NCBI RefSeq assembly: GCF_000317615.1
Contig: NC_019780.1
Coordinates: 2,625,840-2,689,839, forward strand
Origin: Dactylococcopsis salina PCC 8305
GTDB lineage: Bacteria > Cyanobacteriota > Cyanobacteriia > Cyanobacteriales > Rubidibacteraceae
DNA: 64,000 nt
Reading direction: 5' to 3'
Made by a program: the position numbers and the translations under genes. Shown piece by piece: positions 18,222 to 27,458 of this stretch; position 1 is the stretch's first letter; every line of letters starts with the position of its first letter. The notes beneath the pieces were generated by a model. That model ran no database searches. It had not been told where the DNA came from and saw only the letters and a list, made by a program, of their open reading frames with translations.

Positions 18222-18660
18222 CCTCTTCATCTAATTGGACATCATGGCGCGCAGAAAGAACATCTGTCACCATTGCTTCTAGCGTCGCTTGGTCTAAATT
18301 AGAGTTCGCTTCGTGATAATTTAGCGGATTCGTCAGAGGAGATAAACGCAAAGTGCGCTGTTCATGGATTAGATCAAAATAGGTTTCCCCTTGGGGAGTG
18401 GTTTGTAACTGGAGATAATCAAAACTAAATAAATTAACATAAATCGTTTGATTAGCAATTAAAGTCGCTTGTGATACATCGTCAAAAACTTCGACAATAT
18501 ATCCCTCTCCTTCACCACTACATTCTCCATCTAGATAATGAAAGTAACGCACATGACCTAAATCATTTAACAAGCGATACATATCTTCCTTGTTGACAAT
18601 TATGCCATTATCAATGATACAGGGAGCGAGGAGTTGTGAAAATGGTTTTTGATTACTCAT
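18202..18660 (-). CDS. Conserved hypothetical protein upstream of tgt
   Basis: I do not recognise a named family for this 152-residue soluble protein. It has an N-terminal segment [24 protein letters not shown], a central beta-rich region with [15 protein letters not shown], and an acidic tail DEEDDEYFF. No membrane span or signal peptide is visible. Its 3' end overlaps the start of tgt, which implies an operon. The composition and codon use look like neighbouring housekeeping genes. Confidence 0.8.
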   Translation of the reverse strand: MSNQKPFSQLLAPCIIDNGIIVNKEDMYRLLNDLGHVRYFHYLDGECSGEGEGYIVEVFDDVSQATLIANQTIYVNLFSFDYLQLQTTPQGETYFDLIHEQRTLRLSPLTNPLNYHEANSNLDQATLEAMVTDVLSARHDVQLDEEDDEYFF

Positions 18661-18849
18661 TGTTAGTCTCGATTCTAAATTAGCTGAAAGGTTAAGTTTT
18701 AGGGTGTTCTAGGGAAAAATGATGACAACTGACACTTCCGTTTCGATCTAACATGATTCTGGATTTTCAGCGAGTTTAAATCTTGATGAAGTCATATTAG
18801 ATGACGATACAAACTTGAAGTCAAAAAGGCATGGGGTAAAATTAAGCTG

Positions 18850-19206
18850 TTGCCTCCTAATAGGCTATTTACTGGACATTGTTGAACTTTTATTGAGAAG
18901 AGAGATAGGTGCAGTCTCTCTTCAATTCCCACATAATGAGATACTTCCCTGCACGGAGTAAAGTGTGCCTCGTCAATGTTATCTAGGCTTTTTAGGCTAA
19001 TAGCACTGGTATTCTAGAATCACTTGAACCTGTTTAACTATTAGCGACAGAGCGAAGGGCTGGCTTGCACCCCAAGGTGTCATGACCTAAATAACGTAGC
19101 CTACGGAAGGCTTAGACTGGACTAACCGGACGGGATCAACACGAATGCTAACTATTGTCCAGCGATTTGGTTAGTCACAAAGCATTGAATACAAACTCAA
19201 TCTTTG
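18850..19206 (+). ncRNA. Candidate structured RNA or cobS leader, unassigned
   Basis: The nearly 600 bp before cobS contain no credible ORF but several strong pairings. There is a perfect 9-bp hairpin GAAGAGAGA/TCTCTCTTC (18897-18923) whose loop holds GTGCAG (18909-18914), complementary to CTGCAC at 18949-18954. There is an AGCCT-ACGGA-AGGCT hairpin near 19098-19112. CTGGAC (19117-19122) can pair with GTCCAG (19157-19162), while overlapping GACTAACC (19120-19127) can pair with GGTTAGTC (19169-19176). A final hairpin CAAAG.ATTGA/TCAAT.CTTTG lies at about 19178-19206. The position in front of a B12-biosynthesis gene suggests a regulatory leader, but the GCCCGCAACTGT-type cobalamin-riboswitch core is absent. 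It could also be an independent small RNA. Confidence 0.35.
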
Positions 19207-19257
19207 CCGGCTACGTCACAATGTTAGCCCAAGTTTTTATTTCTGTTTACCTTAACT

Positions 19258-20028
19258 ATGAAAAAATTTATAAGTTTCTGCCACTTCATCCTACAATCTT
19301 GGTGGGGTGCGGTTGCGTTTTACACAATTCTACCGTTACCAACATCTTGGTCGCTTCAGTTAGGACAAATTGCTCGTTTTGCTCCTCTGATTGGTATTTT
19401 AATCGGTAGTCTTTTGGCGTTGGGAGATTGGGGGTTGAGTCTCTGTGGTGTACCAATTTTAACTCGTTCCGCATTGATTATTACCAGTGGAGTTGCTTTA
19501 ACTGGAGGGTTACATCTCGATGGCGTGATTGATACCGCCGATGGGTTAGCAGTGCTTGATCCAGAAAAACGGTTAACAGTAATGAAGGATAGCACAACTG
19601 GAGCGTTTGGGGTGATGGCTGCGGTAATTGTTTTGGGGTTGAAAGTTGTGGCGTTGAGTGAGATTGAAAATTATCGTGGGTTAATTTTAATTTTAATGTT
19701 CGGTTGGGGACGATGGGCGCAAGTGAGCGCGATCGCATTTTATCCTTATTTAAAAGCAGAAGGAAAAGGAAGTTTTCATAAAGAGTCTTTTCAGTTTCCC
19801 CAAGATTTATTATTGGGGTGGAGTGTTTTAAGTTTAATTTCGCTTCTCGGTTTTCTTTATTTTAACTTAGGTATTTGGGTTTTAATTCCCTCCCTTTTTG
19901 GGACAATAATTCCCCTTTTAGTTAGTGCTTGGTTTCAGCAAAAATTAGGCGGACATACAGGAGACACCTATGGCGCAGTTGTGGAATGGACGGAGGCGTT
20001 TTATTTATGTGTTTTAACTATTTTATAA
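19258..20028 (+). CDS. cobS: Adenosylcobinamide-GDP ribazoletransferase (cobalamin synthase)
   Basis: The product would join adenosylcobinamide-GDP to alpha-ribazole (phosphate) in the last steps of cobalamin assembly, in the membrane. It is 256 residues with several hydrophobic spans. Family motifs are FYTILPLP near the N terminus, GGLHLDGVIDTADGL (about residues 83-97), the following KDSTTGAFG, and GHTGDTYGAVVEWTEA near the C terminus. The start is the ATG at 19258. The long gene-free leader upstream may control it. The gene ends just before a MITE insertion. Confidence 0.95.
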   Translation: MKKFISFCHFILQSWWGAVAFYTILPLPTSWSLQLGQIARFAPLIGILIGSLLALGDWGLSLCGVPILTRSALIITSGVALTGGLHLDGVIDTADGLAVLDPEKRLTVMKDSTTGAFGVMAAVIVLGLKVVALSEIENYRGLILILMFGWGRWAQVSAIAFYPYLKAEGKGSFHKESFQFPQDLLLGWSVLSLISLLGFLYFNLGIWVLIPSLFGTIIPLLVSAWFQQKLGGHTGDTYGAVVEWTEAFYLCVLTIL

Positions 20029-20068
20029 TGTAGAATTTCCCCTTTATATTATTCCCCCCTTATTAAGG

Positions 20069-20268
20069 GCAGGGCTGTTTCATTCTCGGTGTTAAAATCG
20101 AAAGCGATCGCCTGAACCTCTTACGGTACGTTCGATCGAGACGTTTTTCCTACTTTTTGGCTTTTTCATAAGAAAAAAGAGTCCTGAAATCTCCCCCATC
20201 TCCCTTGTCTCCCTTGTCTCCCCCATCTCCCTACCTCCCTTAATTTTAAAAGAATGAAACAGCCCTGC
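20069..20268. mobile_element. 200-bp MITE with 10-bp target-site duplication
   Basis: Terminal inverted repeats are perfect over 18 bp (GCAGGGCTGTTTCATTCT). The flanks carry identical 10-bp direct copies of CTTATTAAGG (20059-20068 and 20269-20278). Removing the element and one copy restores a C-rich hairpin repeat of the type seen near 30518 and 30599. The interior contains a HIP1 octamer and CTCCC-rich repeats similar to those at 43263-43352, but no ORF. The intact duplication indicates a fairly recent transposition. Confidence 0.85.
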
Positions 20269-20332
20269 CTTATTAAGGGGGGTTAGGGGGGATCAAATGT
20301 AACACCACTTTTTGAAAATGGTATCATTTAGC

Positions 20333-21403
20333 ATGACTAAATTAACCAAATTTAACTATTTACTATTTAATTTGTCTATGGAAACAACAACTGCTTATAT
20401 TCCTGAATTATTAGAAACGATTAATCCCGTGTATCTCAATACCAAACCCAATTATCAAATTAAAAATAAAACTATTAAATTTATAGACTTATTTGCGGGT
20501 ATTGGTGGCATGAGATTAGGATTTTCTTCTCCTAATAGTCAATGCGTTTTTTCTTCAGAATGGGATATTCACGCACAAAAAACATATTACGCTAACTTTA
20601 AGGAAACTCCAGCAGGAGATATTACGACCATCCCTCCTCAAGACATTCCAGACCATGATATCTTACTCGGTGGGTTTCCCTGTCAACCCTTTAGTAGTAT
20701 TGGTAAACGGGAAGGATTTTTACATCAAACTCAAGGCACACTGTTTTATTCCATCGCTAAAATTCTTGAAGCAAAACAACCGCTTTGTTTTTTATTGGAG
20801 AATGTTCCGGGTTTAGTTAATCATCAAAAAGGAAAGACTTTTTCCGTGATTCTTAAGACGTTGGATGAACTTAATTATGATGTGCGTTATGCGATTTTGG
20901 ATGCAGGTGATTTTAATTTACCTCAACGACGAGAAAGAATTTATATTGTTGGTTTTAAGCGAGATTATCTCAAGCAAAGAATAGATTTTAAATTCCCTAA
21001 AGGAAAAGCCAATCAAGTTTTTATTAATCAGTTTTTAGAGGAAGGGGTTTCAGGTTATTCGATTTCTAAGCATTTGCAAAATACCTATTTGTTTAAGAAA
21101 AGTGATGGTAAACCCCAAATTGTTGATCAAGAATCTGAAGTCAAGGTAAAAACATTAGTTTCTACTTACCATAAAATTCAACGTCTGACAGGAACATTTG
21201 TTCGAGATGGAGAAACAGGAATTAGATTATTGAGTGAACGAGAATGTAAGGCAATTATGGGATTTCCAGACTCATTTATTTTTCCTGTATCACGGACGCA
21301 AATGTATCGTCAATTAGGAAATTCTGTGGCGGTTAATGTGGTTCGTTCGATCGCGCAAAAAATTTATTTTGCTTTGGAAAAATTAGTCTTCTGTCAACAA
21401 TAA
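20333..21403 (+). CDS. DNA (cytosine-5) methyltransferase
   Basis: The product methylates cytosine C5 in DNA. Motifs run in the usual order: FIDLFAGIGGMRLGF (I), GGFPCQPFSSIGKR with the catalytic Cys (IV), LLENVPGL (VI), LPQRRERIYIVGF (VIII) and RQLGNSVAVNVV (X). A target-recognition region lies between VIII and X. Several starts are possible; I use the ATG at 20333, but METTTAYIPELL at 20378 is equally plausible and neither has a clear ribosome binding site. No restriction endonuclease gene is adjacent, so it looks solitary. Solitary cyanobacterial C5 enzymes are known to methylate CGATCG, the core of HIP1, and that specificity is a reasonable guess here. The 3' end overlaps the convergent antitoxin gene by 21 bp. 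Confidence 0.92.
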   Translation: MTKLTKFNYLLFNLSMETTTAYIPELLETINPVYLNTKPNYQIKNKTIKFIDLFAGIGGMRLGFSSPNSQCVFSSEWDIHAQKTYYANFKETPAGDITTIPPQDIPDHDILLGGFPCQPFSSIGKREGFLHQTQGTLFYSIAKILEAKQPLCFLLENVPGLVNHQKGKTFSVILKTLDELNYDVRYAILDAGDFNLPQRRERIYIVGFKRDYLKQRIDFKFPKGKANQVFINQFLEEGVSGYSISKHLQNTYLFKKSDGKPQIVDQESEVKVKTLVSTYHKIQRLTGTFVRDGETGIRLLSERECKAIMGFPDSFIFPVSRTQMYRQLGNSVAVNVVRSIAQKIYFALEKLVFCQQ

Positions 21404-21601
21404 TTGTTCGGCTTTAGAGGATAGGTTTGATCTTCCACTTGCACCCATTCCCATTGAGTTGGGTAATTTTTGAGAGGTTTTGATTAAATAATCGTCAATA
21501 ACTTCTTCAATGAGTTCGGAAATCGAGTTACCTCTTTTTTTTGCTAATTCTTGAAGACTTGCCTCAATTTCTTCTGGTAAATAAATAGTGGTTTGTTTCA
21601 T
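21383..21601 (-). CDS. Ribbon-helix-helix (CopG-type) antitoxin-like protein, apparently orphan
   Basis: From the ATG at 21601 the 72-residue product begins MKQTTIYLPEEIEASL, a beta-strand DNA-contacting segment followed by helices RGNSISELIEEVIDDYL. This is the RHH fold of CopG/Arc-type antitoxins and repressors. The tail is disordered. A longer reading from 21661 runs into a MITE-like repeat and is unlikely. No toxin gene follows within reach, since the downstream DNA is the convergent methyltransferase. It may therefore be an orphan antitoxin or an autonomous repressor. Confidence 0.6.
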   Translation of the reverse strand: MKQTTIYLPEEIEASLQELAKKRGNSISELIEEVIDDYLIKTSQKLPNSMGMGASGRSNLSSKAEQLLLTED

Positions 21602-21642
21602 AGAATATATATTTTTTTGGGGACTCTGTCGGAATATAATAC

Positions 21643-21760
21643 TATAGCGATCCCATATCATTTGTAAAAAGTTGACTCACGAAAGCCCCCCAGAATTGGG
21701 CCGGAGCGAAGGTGAGGATTTGGGGGGCAAATCATTTACAATTCATTTAGGATTGCTATA
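21643..21760. repeat. 118-bp MITE-like repeat, family B
   Basis: Imperfect terminal inverted repeats TATAGCGATCCCATATCATT / TATAGCAATCCTAAATGAAT are each followed by TGTAAA. The interior holds GTTGACTCACGAAAGCCCCC and a G-rich partner. A related, left-truncated copy lies at 35528-35607. The element sits between the RHH gene and a family A repeat, and may carry the RHH gene's promoter. Confidence 0.6.
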
Positions 21761-21764
21761 TGTT

Positions 21765-21866
21765 ATACCATTTTTAATAATTGGCGCTACAGTATCGACT
21801 ACTTAAGCCCCCCAACCCCCCAAGTTTGGGGGGCTTAAATGTAACTTGACTTTTCCAAAATGGTAT
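21765..21866. repeat. 102-bp MITE-like repeat, family A (copy 2)
   Basis: Same termini (ATACCATTTTTAATAATT...TTTTCCAAAATGGTAT) and the same internal TGGCGCTAC and GTAACTTGACTTTTCC blocks as the copy at 15917-16017, but a different middle with a CCCCCCAA/TTGGGGGG hairpin. It abuts family B within 5 bp. A partial relative ending AAAATGGTATCATTT lies just upstream of the methyltransferase (about 20299-20330). Confidence 0.65.
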
Positions 21867-21915
21867 TAATATCTCCCCTGTCCAGATTTTCCAAGTGTAT
21901 GTTAGGATACGCAAA

Positions 21916-23398
<1,483 letters not shown>

Positions 23399-23498
23399 AT
23401 TCCGTTTTCAGAAAACAATTTCAGGAAAGGATTGTAAGCTAACTGTGGGGGATTCAAAACTTGATTCCTCCACTTTTTTAATGATATACCAATTAACA

Positions 23499-23530
23499 GT
23501 AGGTTGGGTGAAGAGTAGCGAAACCCAACA
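23499..23530. repeat. Single copy of the GTAGGTTGGGTG repeat
   Basis: Reads GTAGGTTGGGTGAAGAG then TAGCGAAACCCAACA, the inverted-repeat core of the family that forms arrays at 16661, 30305 and 38890. The 470-bp gap between thiC and the next ORF holds this copy and the MITE beside it, and nothing else I can identify. Confidence 0.75.
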
Positions 23531-23535
23531 TTAAT

Positions 23536-23742
23536 TAGGGTTTGCTGAAAAAGTTAATTAGTTGGTGTAGTAAGGCAAAAGGCAAGAGGCAAGAGGCAAG
23601 AGGGTTGATTAATCGGTAAGATTTCAAAGTTTTGATGCAGGGTTTTCACTATTGAGCGTTCAATTTCCTTGCACTTTTTTGAGGGGTTAAGAACCTTAAA
23701 GCCTCATTGGGTAAGGGTTTCAGTTTTATTCAGGAAGCCCTA
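23536..23742. mobile_element. 207-bp MITE-like element, family C
   Basis: Ends are TAGGGTTTGCTGAA and, inverted, TAGGGCTTCCTGAA. The interior contains (AGGCAAG) repeats and a segment GAGGGGTTAAGAACCTTAA with an internal inverted repeat. Its right-hand 75 bp recur almost exactly at 43350-43424. The AT-rich flanks TTAATTA/TAATTAA may be part of a target duplication. Confidence 0.65.
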
Positions 23743-23870
23743 ATTAATTTTAACCGCTCATCCGAAACTTCCCTTTAATATCCACCATACTTGGTTTCAA
23801 AGTGATATTATTTCTTGACTAAGAGTAATCCTAAATATGCTTATTACAAATAATGTGATTAATCTATTAT

Positions 23871-24332
23871 CTAAATACAAATTTCAGTTAGAGTTTCTTT
23901 AGCTTGAAGTCTGCGTTCTTCTGGAATCACTTCAGGACAAAATCTACTGATTTTATCATCGAATAACTTAATTTCGATGCGACTAAGTGAGGAAAATAAC
24001 TTTTCCAAACTTTGATCTAACTTCATCAAAGTGTTTACAATTGAGGAATGTGTACCTTGCAAATTTTGTAAGGCTTTTTCTACTGCATCTAAGTCATCAT
24101 CTACTTTATCCAATAATTCTTGTAACTCGGTTTCACCATAGCACCAACCTTGCTGTTCAATAAGATCAGTCAACTTGCTAGTAACTCTCCATAAGTTGCA
24201 TAGTTTCTCGACATAAGCAATTTTAACCTCCTTTCTTTGGCGGAGAACAACATTAGGGTTAGCTGTACTAAGTTCGTTGGAATATTGCTCAAACGTATTT
24301 AGATTATCTTTTAACTTGGTTGTTGCGTTCAT
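23871..24332 (-). CDS. Small coiled-coil hypothetical protein
   Basis: This 153-residue, mostly helical protein has several heptad-like stretches (LQELLDKVDDDLDAVEKAL and TLMKLDQSLEKLFSSLSRIE) and four cysteines. I recognise no family and see no signal peptide or membrane span. It stands alone, with gene-free DNA on both sides (24333-24533 shows no feature I can name). An intact reading frame with ordinary composition supports a real gene; its function is unknown. Confidence 0.65.
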   Translation of the reverse strand: MNATTKLKDNLNTFEQYSNELSTANPNVVLRQRKEVKIAYVEKLCNLWRVTSKLTDLIEQQGWCYGETELQELLDKVDDDLDAVEKALQNLQGTHSSIVNTLMKLDQSLEKLFSSLSRIEIKLFDDKISRFCPEVIPEERRLQAKETLTEICI

Positions 24333-24533
24333 AAAATACTCCGCTATAGTTTGATTTTTGCACCGACGAGTCTATGCTATCCTCAAGTCTTATCATAATA
24401 ACATCGAGAGGCGGTTACATTTTGAAAGTATATTGGAGGAAGAGACCGAGATAGAAACGCGATCGCGCTCTCCTAATCTTAACACCTTCAAAGACCAGTC
24501 TCTCGATCTAGACCCTTTTTTATTCTGAAAACA

Positions 24534-25394
24534 ATGACCACTCAAAAAACAACAGAAACCGTTAATATTCGTGGCGTTAACCATTATTACGAATGGGTGC
24601 GTCAACCCAGTAAAAATCACAAAAAACCTGTTTTAGTGTTTATTCATGGTTGGGGAGGTTCCGGACGTTATTGGAAAAGTACCGCCACCGCATTAAGTGA
24701 TCAATTCGACTGCTTATTATATGATATCAGAGGATTTGGACGTTCTAACTTACCAGAAAATCACGCTATTTCCTTTGATATGGAAGAATATGCCGAAGAC
24801 TTAGCATTACTTTTAGATCAGTTTAATTTAGAACAAGTTTATCTCAATGCTCACTCGATGGGCGCTTCTTTCGCCACTTTATTTATGACTCGTTACCCCG
24901 AAAAAGTCAAGGGAACAATTTTAACTTGTAGTGGCATTTTTGAATATAATCCGATTACATTTAAATTATTTCATTTCGCGGGAACTTATGTCGTCAAACT
25001 GCGTTTTAATTGGTTTTCTAATCTCCCGACAATGGATCGATTATTTATGGCGAGATTCCTCCATCGTCCCATCCCAGCCACAGAAAGAAAAGCCTTTTTA
25101 GAAGACTATTTATTAGCAGATGAAGCCGCCGCCGCTGGAACAATTTACACCGCCGTCAGTAAACACGCAGCCACTGTAATGCCAGAAGCATTTGCTCAGG
25201 TTTCTGTTCCCACTTTATTAGTCGCAGGGGAAAAAGATATTATTATTCCTACGAGATTAGCACGAAAAGCCGCGAGTTTAAATCCGAATCAGATTGAGTA
25301 TTTCGAGTTACCGAAAACCGCTCATTTTCCCATGTTAGAAGATGCACCGAATTATTTAAATAAAATCCGACAGTTTTTAAGCAGGATTCAATAA
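24534..25394 (+). CDS. Alpha/beta-fold hydrolase
   Basis: The 286-residue cytoplasmic enzyme has the oxyanion-hole motif HGWGGSG (residues 39-45), the nucleophile elbow AHSMGA with Ser108, the acid Asp235 in GEKDIII and His264 in KTAHFPM. It thus has a complete catalytic triad. A cap region of about 70 residues lies between the elbow and the acid. The substrate cannot be told from the sequence. Its stop overlaps the ATG of the following membrane protein (TAATG), so the two are translationally coupled and may act on the same envelope or lipid process. Confidence 0.88.
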   Translation: MTTQKTTETVNIRGVNHYYEWVRQPSKNHKKPVLVFIHGWGGSGRYWKSTATALSDQFDCLLYDIRGFGRSNLPENHAISFDMEEYAEDLALLLDQFNLEQVYLNAHSMGASFATLFMTRYPEKVKGTILTCSGIFEYNPITFKLFHFAGTYVVKLRFNWFSNLPTMDRLFMARFLHRPIPATERKAFLEDYLLADEAAAAGTIYTAVSKHAATVMPEAFAQVSVPTLLVAGEKDIIIPTRLARKAASLNPNQIEYFELPKTAHFPMLEDAPNYLNKIRQFLSRIQ

Positions 25395-27076
25395 TGATTC
25401 AGCAATTGATCGCGTCTCGCTTATTTTGGTGGGGAGGGAGTTTAGTTTTTGCCAGTTTCTATAGTTTACAAGCCATAAAAAAAGCCTTTTCTTCTCAACC
25501 CATTATCCAAGATGATGCGAGACAATATTTGTTTTGGATGTTGCGGTTTTTTGATGGGGAATTATTTCCGAATGATTTGATTGCGGATTATTTCCAGTCG
25601 GTAACGCCTGATGGTTATACAACTTTGTTCCGTTTACTGAGTGGGTGGGGAGTTTCTCCTCTGCTTCTCCACAAGCTCTTACCGCTCATTTTAGCTCTTA
25701 TTCTCACCAGTTACGGCTTCTTCCTGACGCTGAAAATATTTCCGCTTCCTTTCGCTGGGTTTACTGCTATGGTGTTACTCAATCAAAGTCTCTGGTTTCA
25801 AGATGACCTAGCTTCCGCAACGCCTAGAGCCTTTGTATATCCGCTATTTCTGGCGTTTCTCTATTATTTTCTCTCACGGAATTATATTGGCATACTGAGC
25901 GCGATCGGGCTGTTAGGCACTTTTTACCCACAATACATTATCCTATCAGCTTTTTTGCTGTTTGTCTCTATACTGTTAGTTTGGCGCAAAAAAATTACCG
26001 ATCAAAATACTTATATTTTCCTGATTATTACAGGATTAACTTGTGTTTTAGTTTTGCTTCCGTATGCTTTAGAAACCTCTGAGTTTCAACCTGTAATTAC
26101 TCGTGAACAGGCTTTAGTTTTACCAGAATTTTACCCCGATGGACGATCGAGTTTTTTCTTTCCTAACCCGATTTATTTCTGGTTATTTGCTGAACGCAGT
26201 GGGTTAATTCCAGCGCTGATGCCGCCGTTAATTTGGTTGGGGTTATTGCTTCCAATTTTGTGTCGGTTTCCCACAAAGTTTCCGTTGGTTAAGCAGTTAA
26301 AAGAAACGGGAATTTTATTACGAGTCTTACTCGCGAGTTTAATTTGTTGGTTACTGGCTCATCTGCTTTTATTTCGCTTACATCTTCCCAGTCGCTACAC
26401 CGATCATAGTGGTCGGATTATGATGGCAATTGCTGGCGGAATTACAATTACAATTTTCCTCAGTGCTGGGATTAATTATTTTCGTCAAAAACAGGGGAAA
26501 TGGTTACAAAAACTCTGGCGAAGTGGTGGGAGTTTGTTGTTAGTGGGAATCTTGTTTTTCTATCCGATTCTTTCCGAACGATTCCCGATGACAAATTATC
26601 GACCAGTGAGCGCGATCGAGTTGTATAATTTTTTAGAAAAGCAACCGAAAAATAGTCTAATTGCATCTTTAACCGCAGAAGCGAATTATATTCCTATGTT
26701 TGCCAAACGATCGGTTTTAGTGGCGGAGGAATACGCAATTCCTTATCATTTAGGATATTATTCTCAATTGCGCGATCGGGCTTTAGCTTTAATTACGGCT
26801 CAGTACGCGATCGAAAAAGATGTTTTAATCGAGTTTATTCAAGACTACAAAGTTGACTTTTTCCTGTTAGAAGACAGCAGTTTTACCTTAAAATATTTAG
26901 AGAGAGACTGGTTACAACAGTATCCCGAAGCAACGGAAAAAGCAGTAATGAATTTAAAGCAAGGAAAGACACCAATTTTAAGCAAATATCAAGAAAGTTG
27001 CACTGTATTTAAACATCAACAATTTACAGTCATTTCTAGTGATTGCATTTTATCGCTTTCCTCTACCCCTAACTAA
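25394..27076 (+). CDS. Multi-pass membrane protein, possible GT-C-type glycosyltransferase
   Basis: 560 residues with about nine to eleven hydrophobic segments between residues 10 and 400, followed by a soluble C-terminal domain of about 150 residues. Loops contain DDARQYLFWMLRFFDGELFP after the first span and a later LFRLHLPSRYTDHSGRI. An acidic pair after the first membrane segment is typical of GT-C membrane glycosyltransferases, so that is a possible class, but no family motif is decisive. It is coupled to the upstream hydrolase by a one-base overlap. A 25-bp perfect inverted repeat 39 bp downstream may end the transcript. Confidence 0.75.
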   Translation: MIQQLIASRLFWWGGSLVFASFYSLQAIKKAFSSQPIIQDDARQYLFWMLRFFDGELFPNDLIADYFQSVTPDGYTTLFRLLSGWGVSPLLLHKLLPLILALILTSYGFFLTLKIFPLPFAGFTAMVLLNQSLWFQDDLASATPRAFVYPLFLAFLYYFLSRNYIGILSAIGLLGTFYPQYIILSAFLLFVSILLVWRKKITDQNTYIFLIITGLTCVLVLLPYALETSEFQPVITREQALVLPEFYPDGRSSFFFPNPIYFWLFAERSGLIPALMPPLIWLGLLLPILCRFPTKFPLVKQLKETGILLRVLLASLICWLLAHLLLFRLHLPSRYTDHSGRIMMAIAGGITITIFLSAGINYFRQKQGKWLQKLWRSGGSLLLVGILFFYPILSERFPMTNYRPVSAIELYNFLEKQPKNSLIASLTAEANYIPMFAKRSVLVAEEYAIPYHLGYYSQLRDRALALITAQYAIEKDVLIEFIQDYKVDFFLLEDSSFTLKYLERDWLQQYPEATEKAVMNLKQGKTPILSKYQESCTVFKHQQFTVISSDCILSLSSTPN

Positions 27077-27114
27077 ATATCAAGTCTATTTTTAAAAAGG
27101 AGGAGTTACATCTT

Positions 27115-27139
27115 GTAGGGTGGGCATTGCCCACCCTAC
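27115..27139. repeat. 25-bp inverted repeat (GTAGGGTGGGCA, 12-bp arms)
   Basis: Perfect 12-bp arms GTAGGGTGGGCA/TGCCCACCCTAC are separated by one base. It lies between the membrane-protein stop and the duplicated dnaE leader. A dispersed palindrome or a terminator-like cruciform is possible; no T-run follows. Confidence 0.6.
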
Positions 27140-27162
27140 GGTCAATGAGAGATGGGTGTGTA

Positions 27163-27458
27163 AGTCTAACTGTTGGGTTTCGTTACCTCCACCCAACCTA
27201 CGTTTTGATTGTAGAAACGTTTTTGGAACAACAAAAATAACTGGAAAGAATCATGGTAAAAATCATCAACCGTCAATCATTAGGAAAACAAACTGTTTAC
27301 GATATCGGAGTCTAACTGTTGGGTTTCGTTACCTCCACCCAACCTACGTTTTGATTGTAGAAACGTTTTTGGAACAACAAAAATAACTGGAAAGAATCAT
27401 GGTAAAAATCATCAACCGTCAATCATTAGGAAAACAAACTGTTTACGATATCGGAGTC
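27163..27458 (+). repeat. 146-bp tandem duplication of the dnaE-C leader and start
   Basis: Bases 27163-27312 and 27309-27458 are identical over 150 bp at a 146-bp offset, sharing the 4-bp junction AGTC. Each copy contains a GTTGGGTTTCGTTACCTCC repeat core, the ribosome-binding-like GGAAAG, the ATG and the first 20 codons of the split-intein C half. The absence of any mismatch indicates a recent event or an assembly artefact. Confidence 0.95.
27253..27315 (+). pseudogene. Truncated duplicate of the DnaE intein C fragment (20 codons)
   Basis: The first duplicated copy begins with the same leader as the real gene and encodes MVKIINRQSLGKQTVYDIGV, then a TAA created at the duplication junction. 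It lacks the DHNF block, the splice-site Asn and the extein, so it cannot splice. If translated it would give a 20-residue fragment and use ribosomes upstream of the true start at 27399. Confidence 0.8.

Noticed and set aside
18850..19206. Cobalamin riboswitch in front of cobS
   Set aside because: The conserved GCCCGCAACTGT-type core and the B12 box in proper order are not found; kept only as an unassigned structured RNA.
18850..19206. tmRNA, RNase P RNA or SRP RNA
   Set aside because: None of their conserved cores (tag-coding frame with a tRNA-like end, GAGGAAAGTCCGGGC, or GGAAGGAAGCAGCC) is present.
24393..24620. 75-residue minus-strand ORF overlapping the alpha/beta hydrolase start
   Set aside because: Antisense to a well-supported gene, with no family motif.
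27120..27386. 88-residue ORF upstream of dnaE-C
   Set aside because: Composed of repeat and duplicated leader sequence in a frame different from the intein; no protein family.
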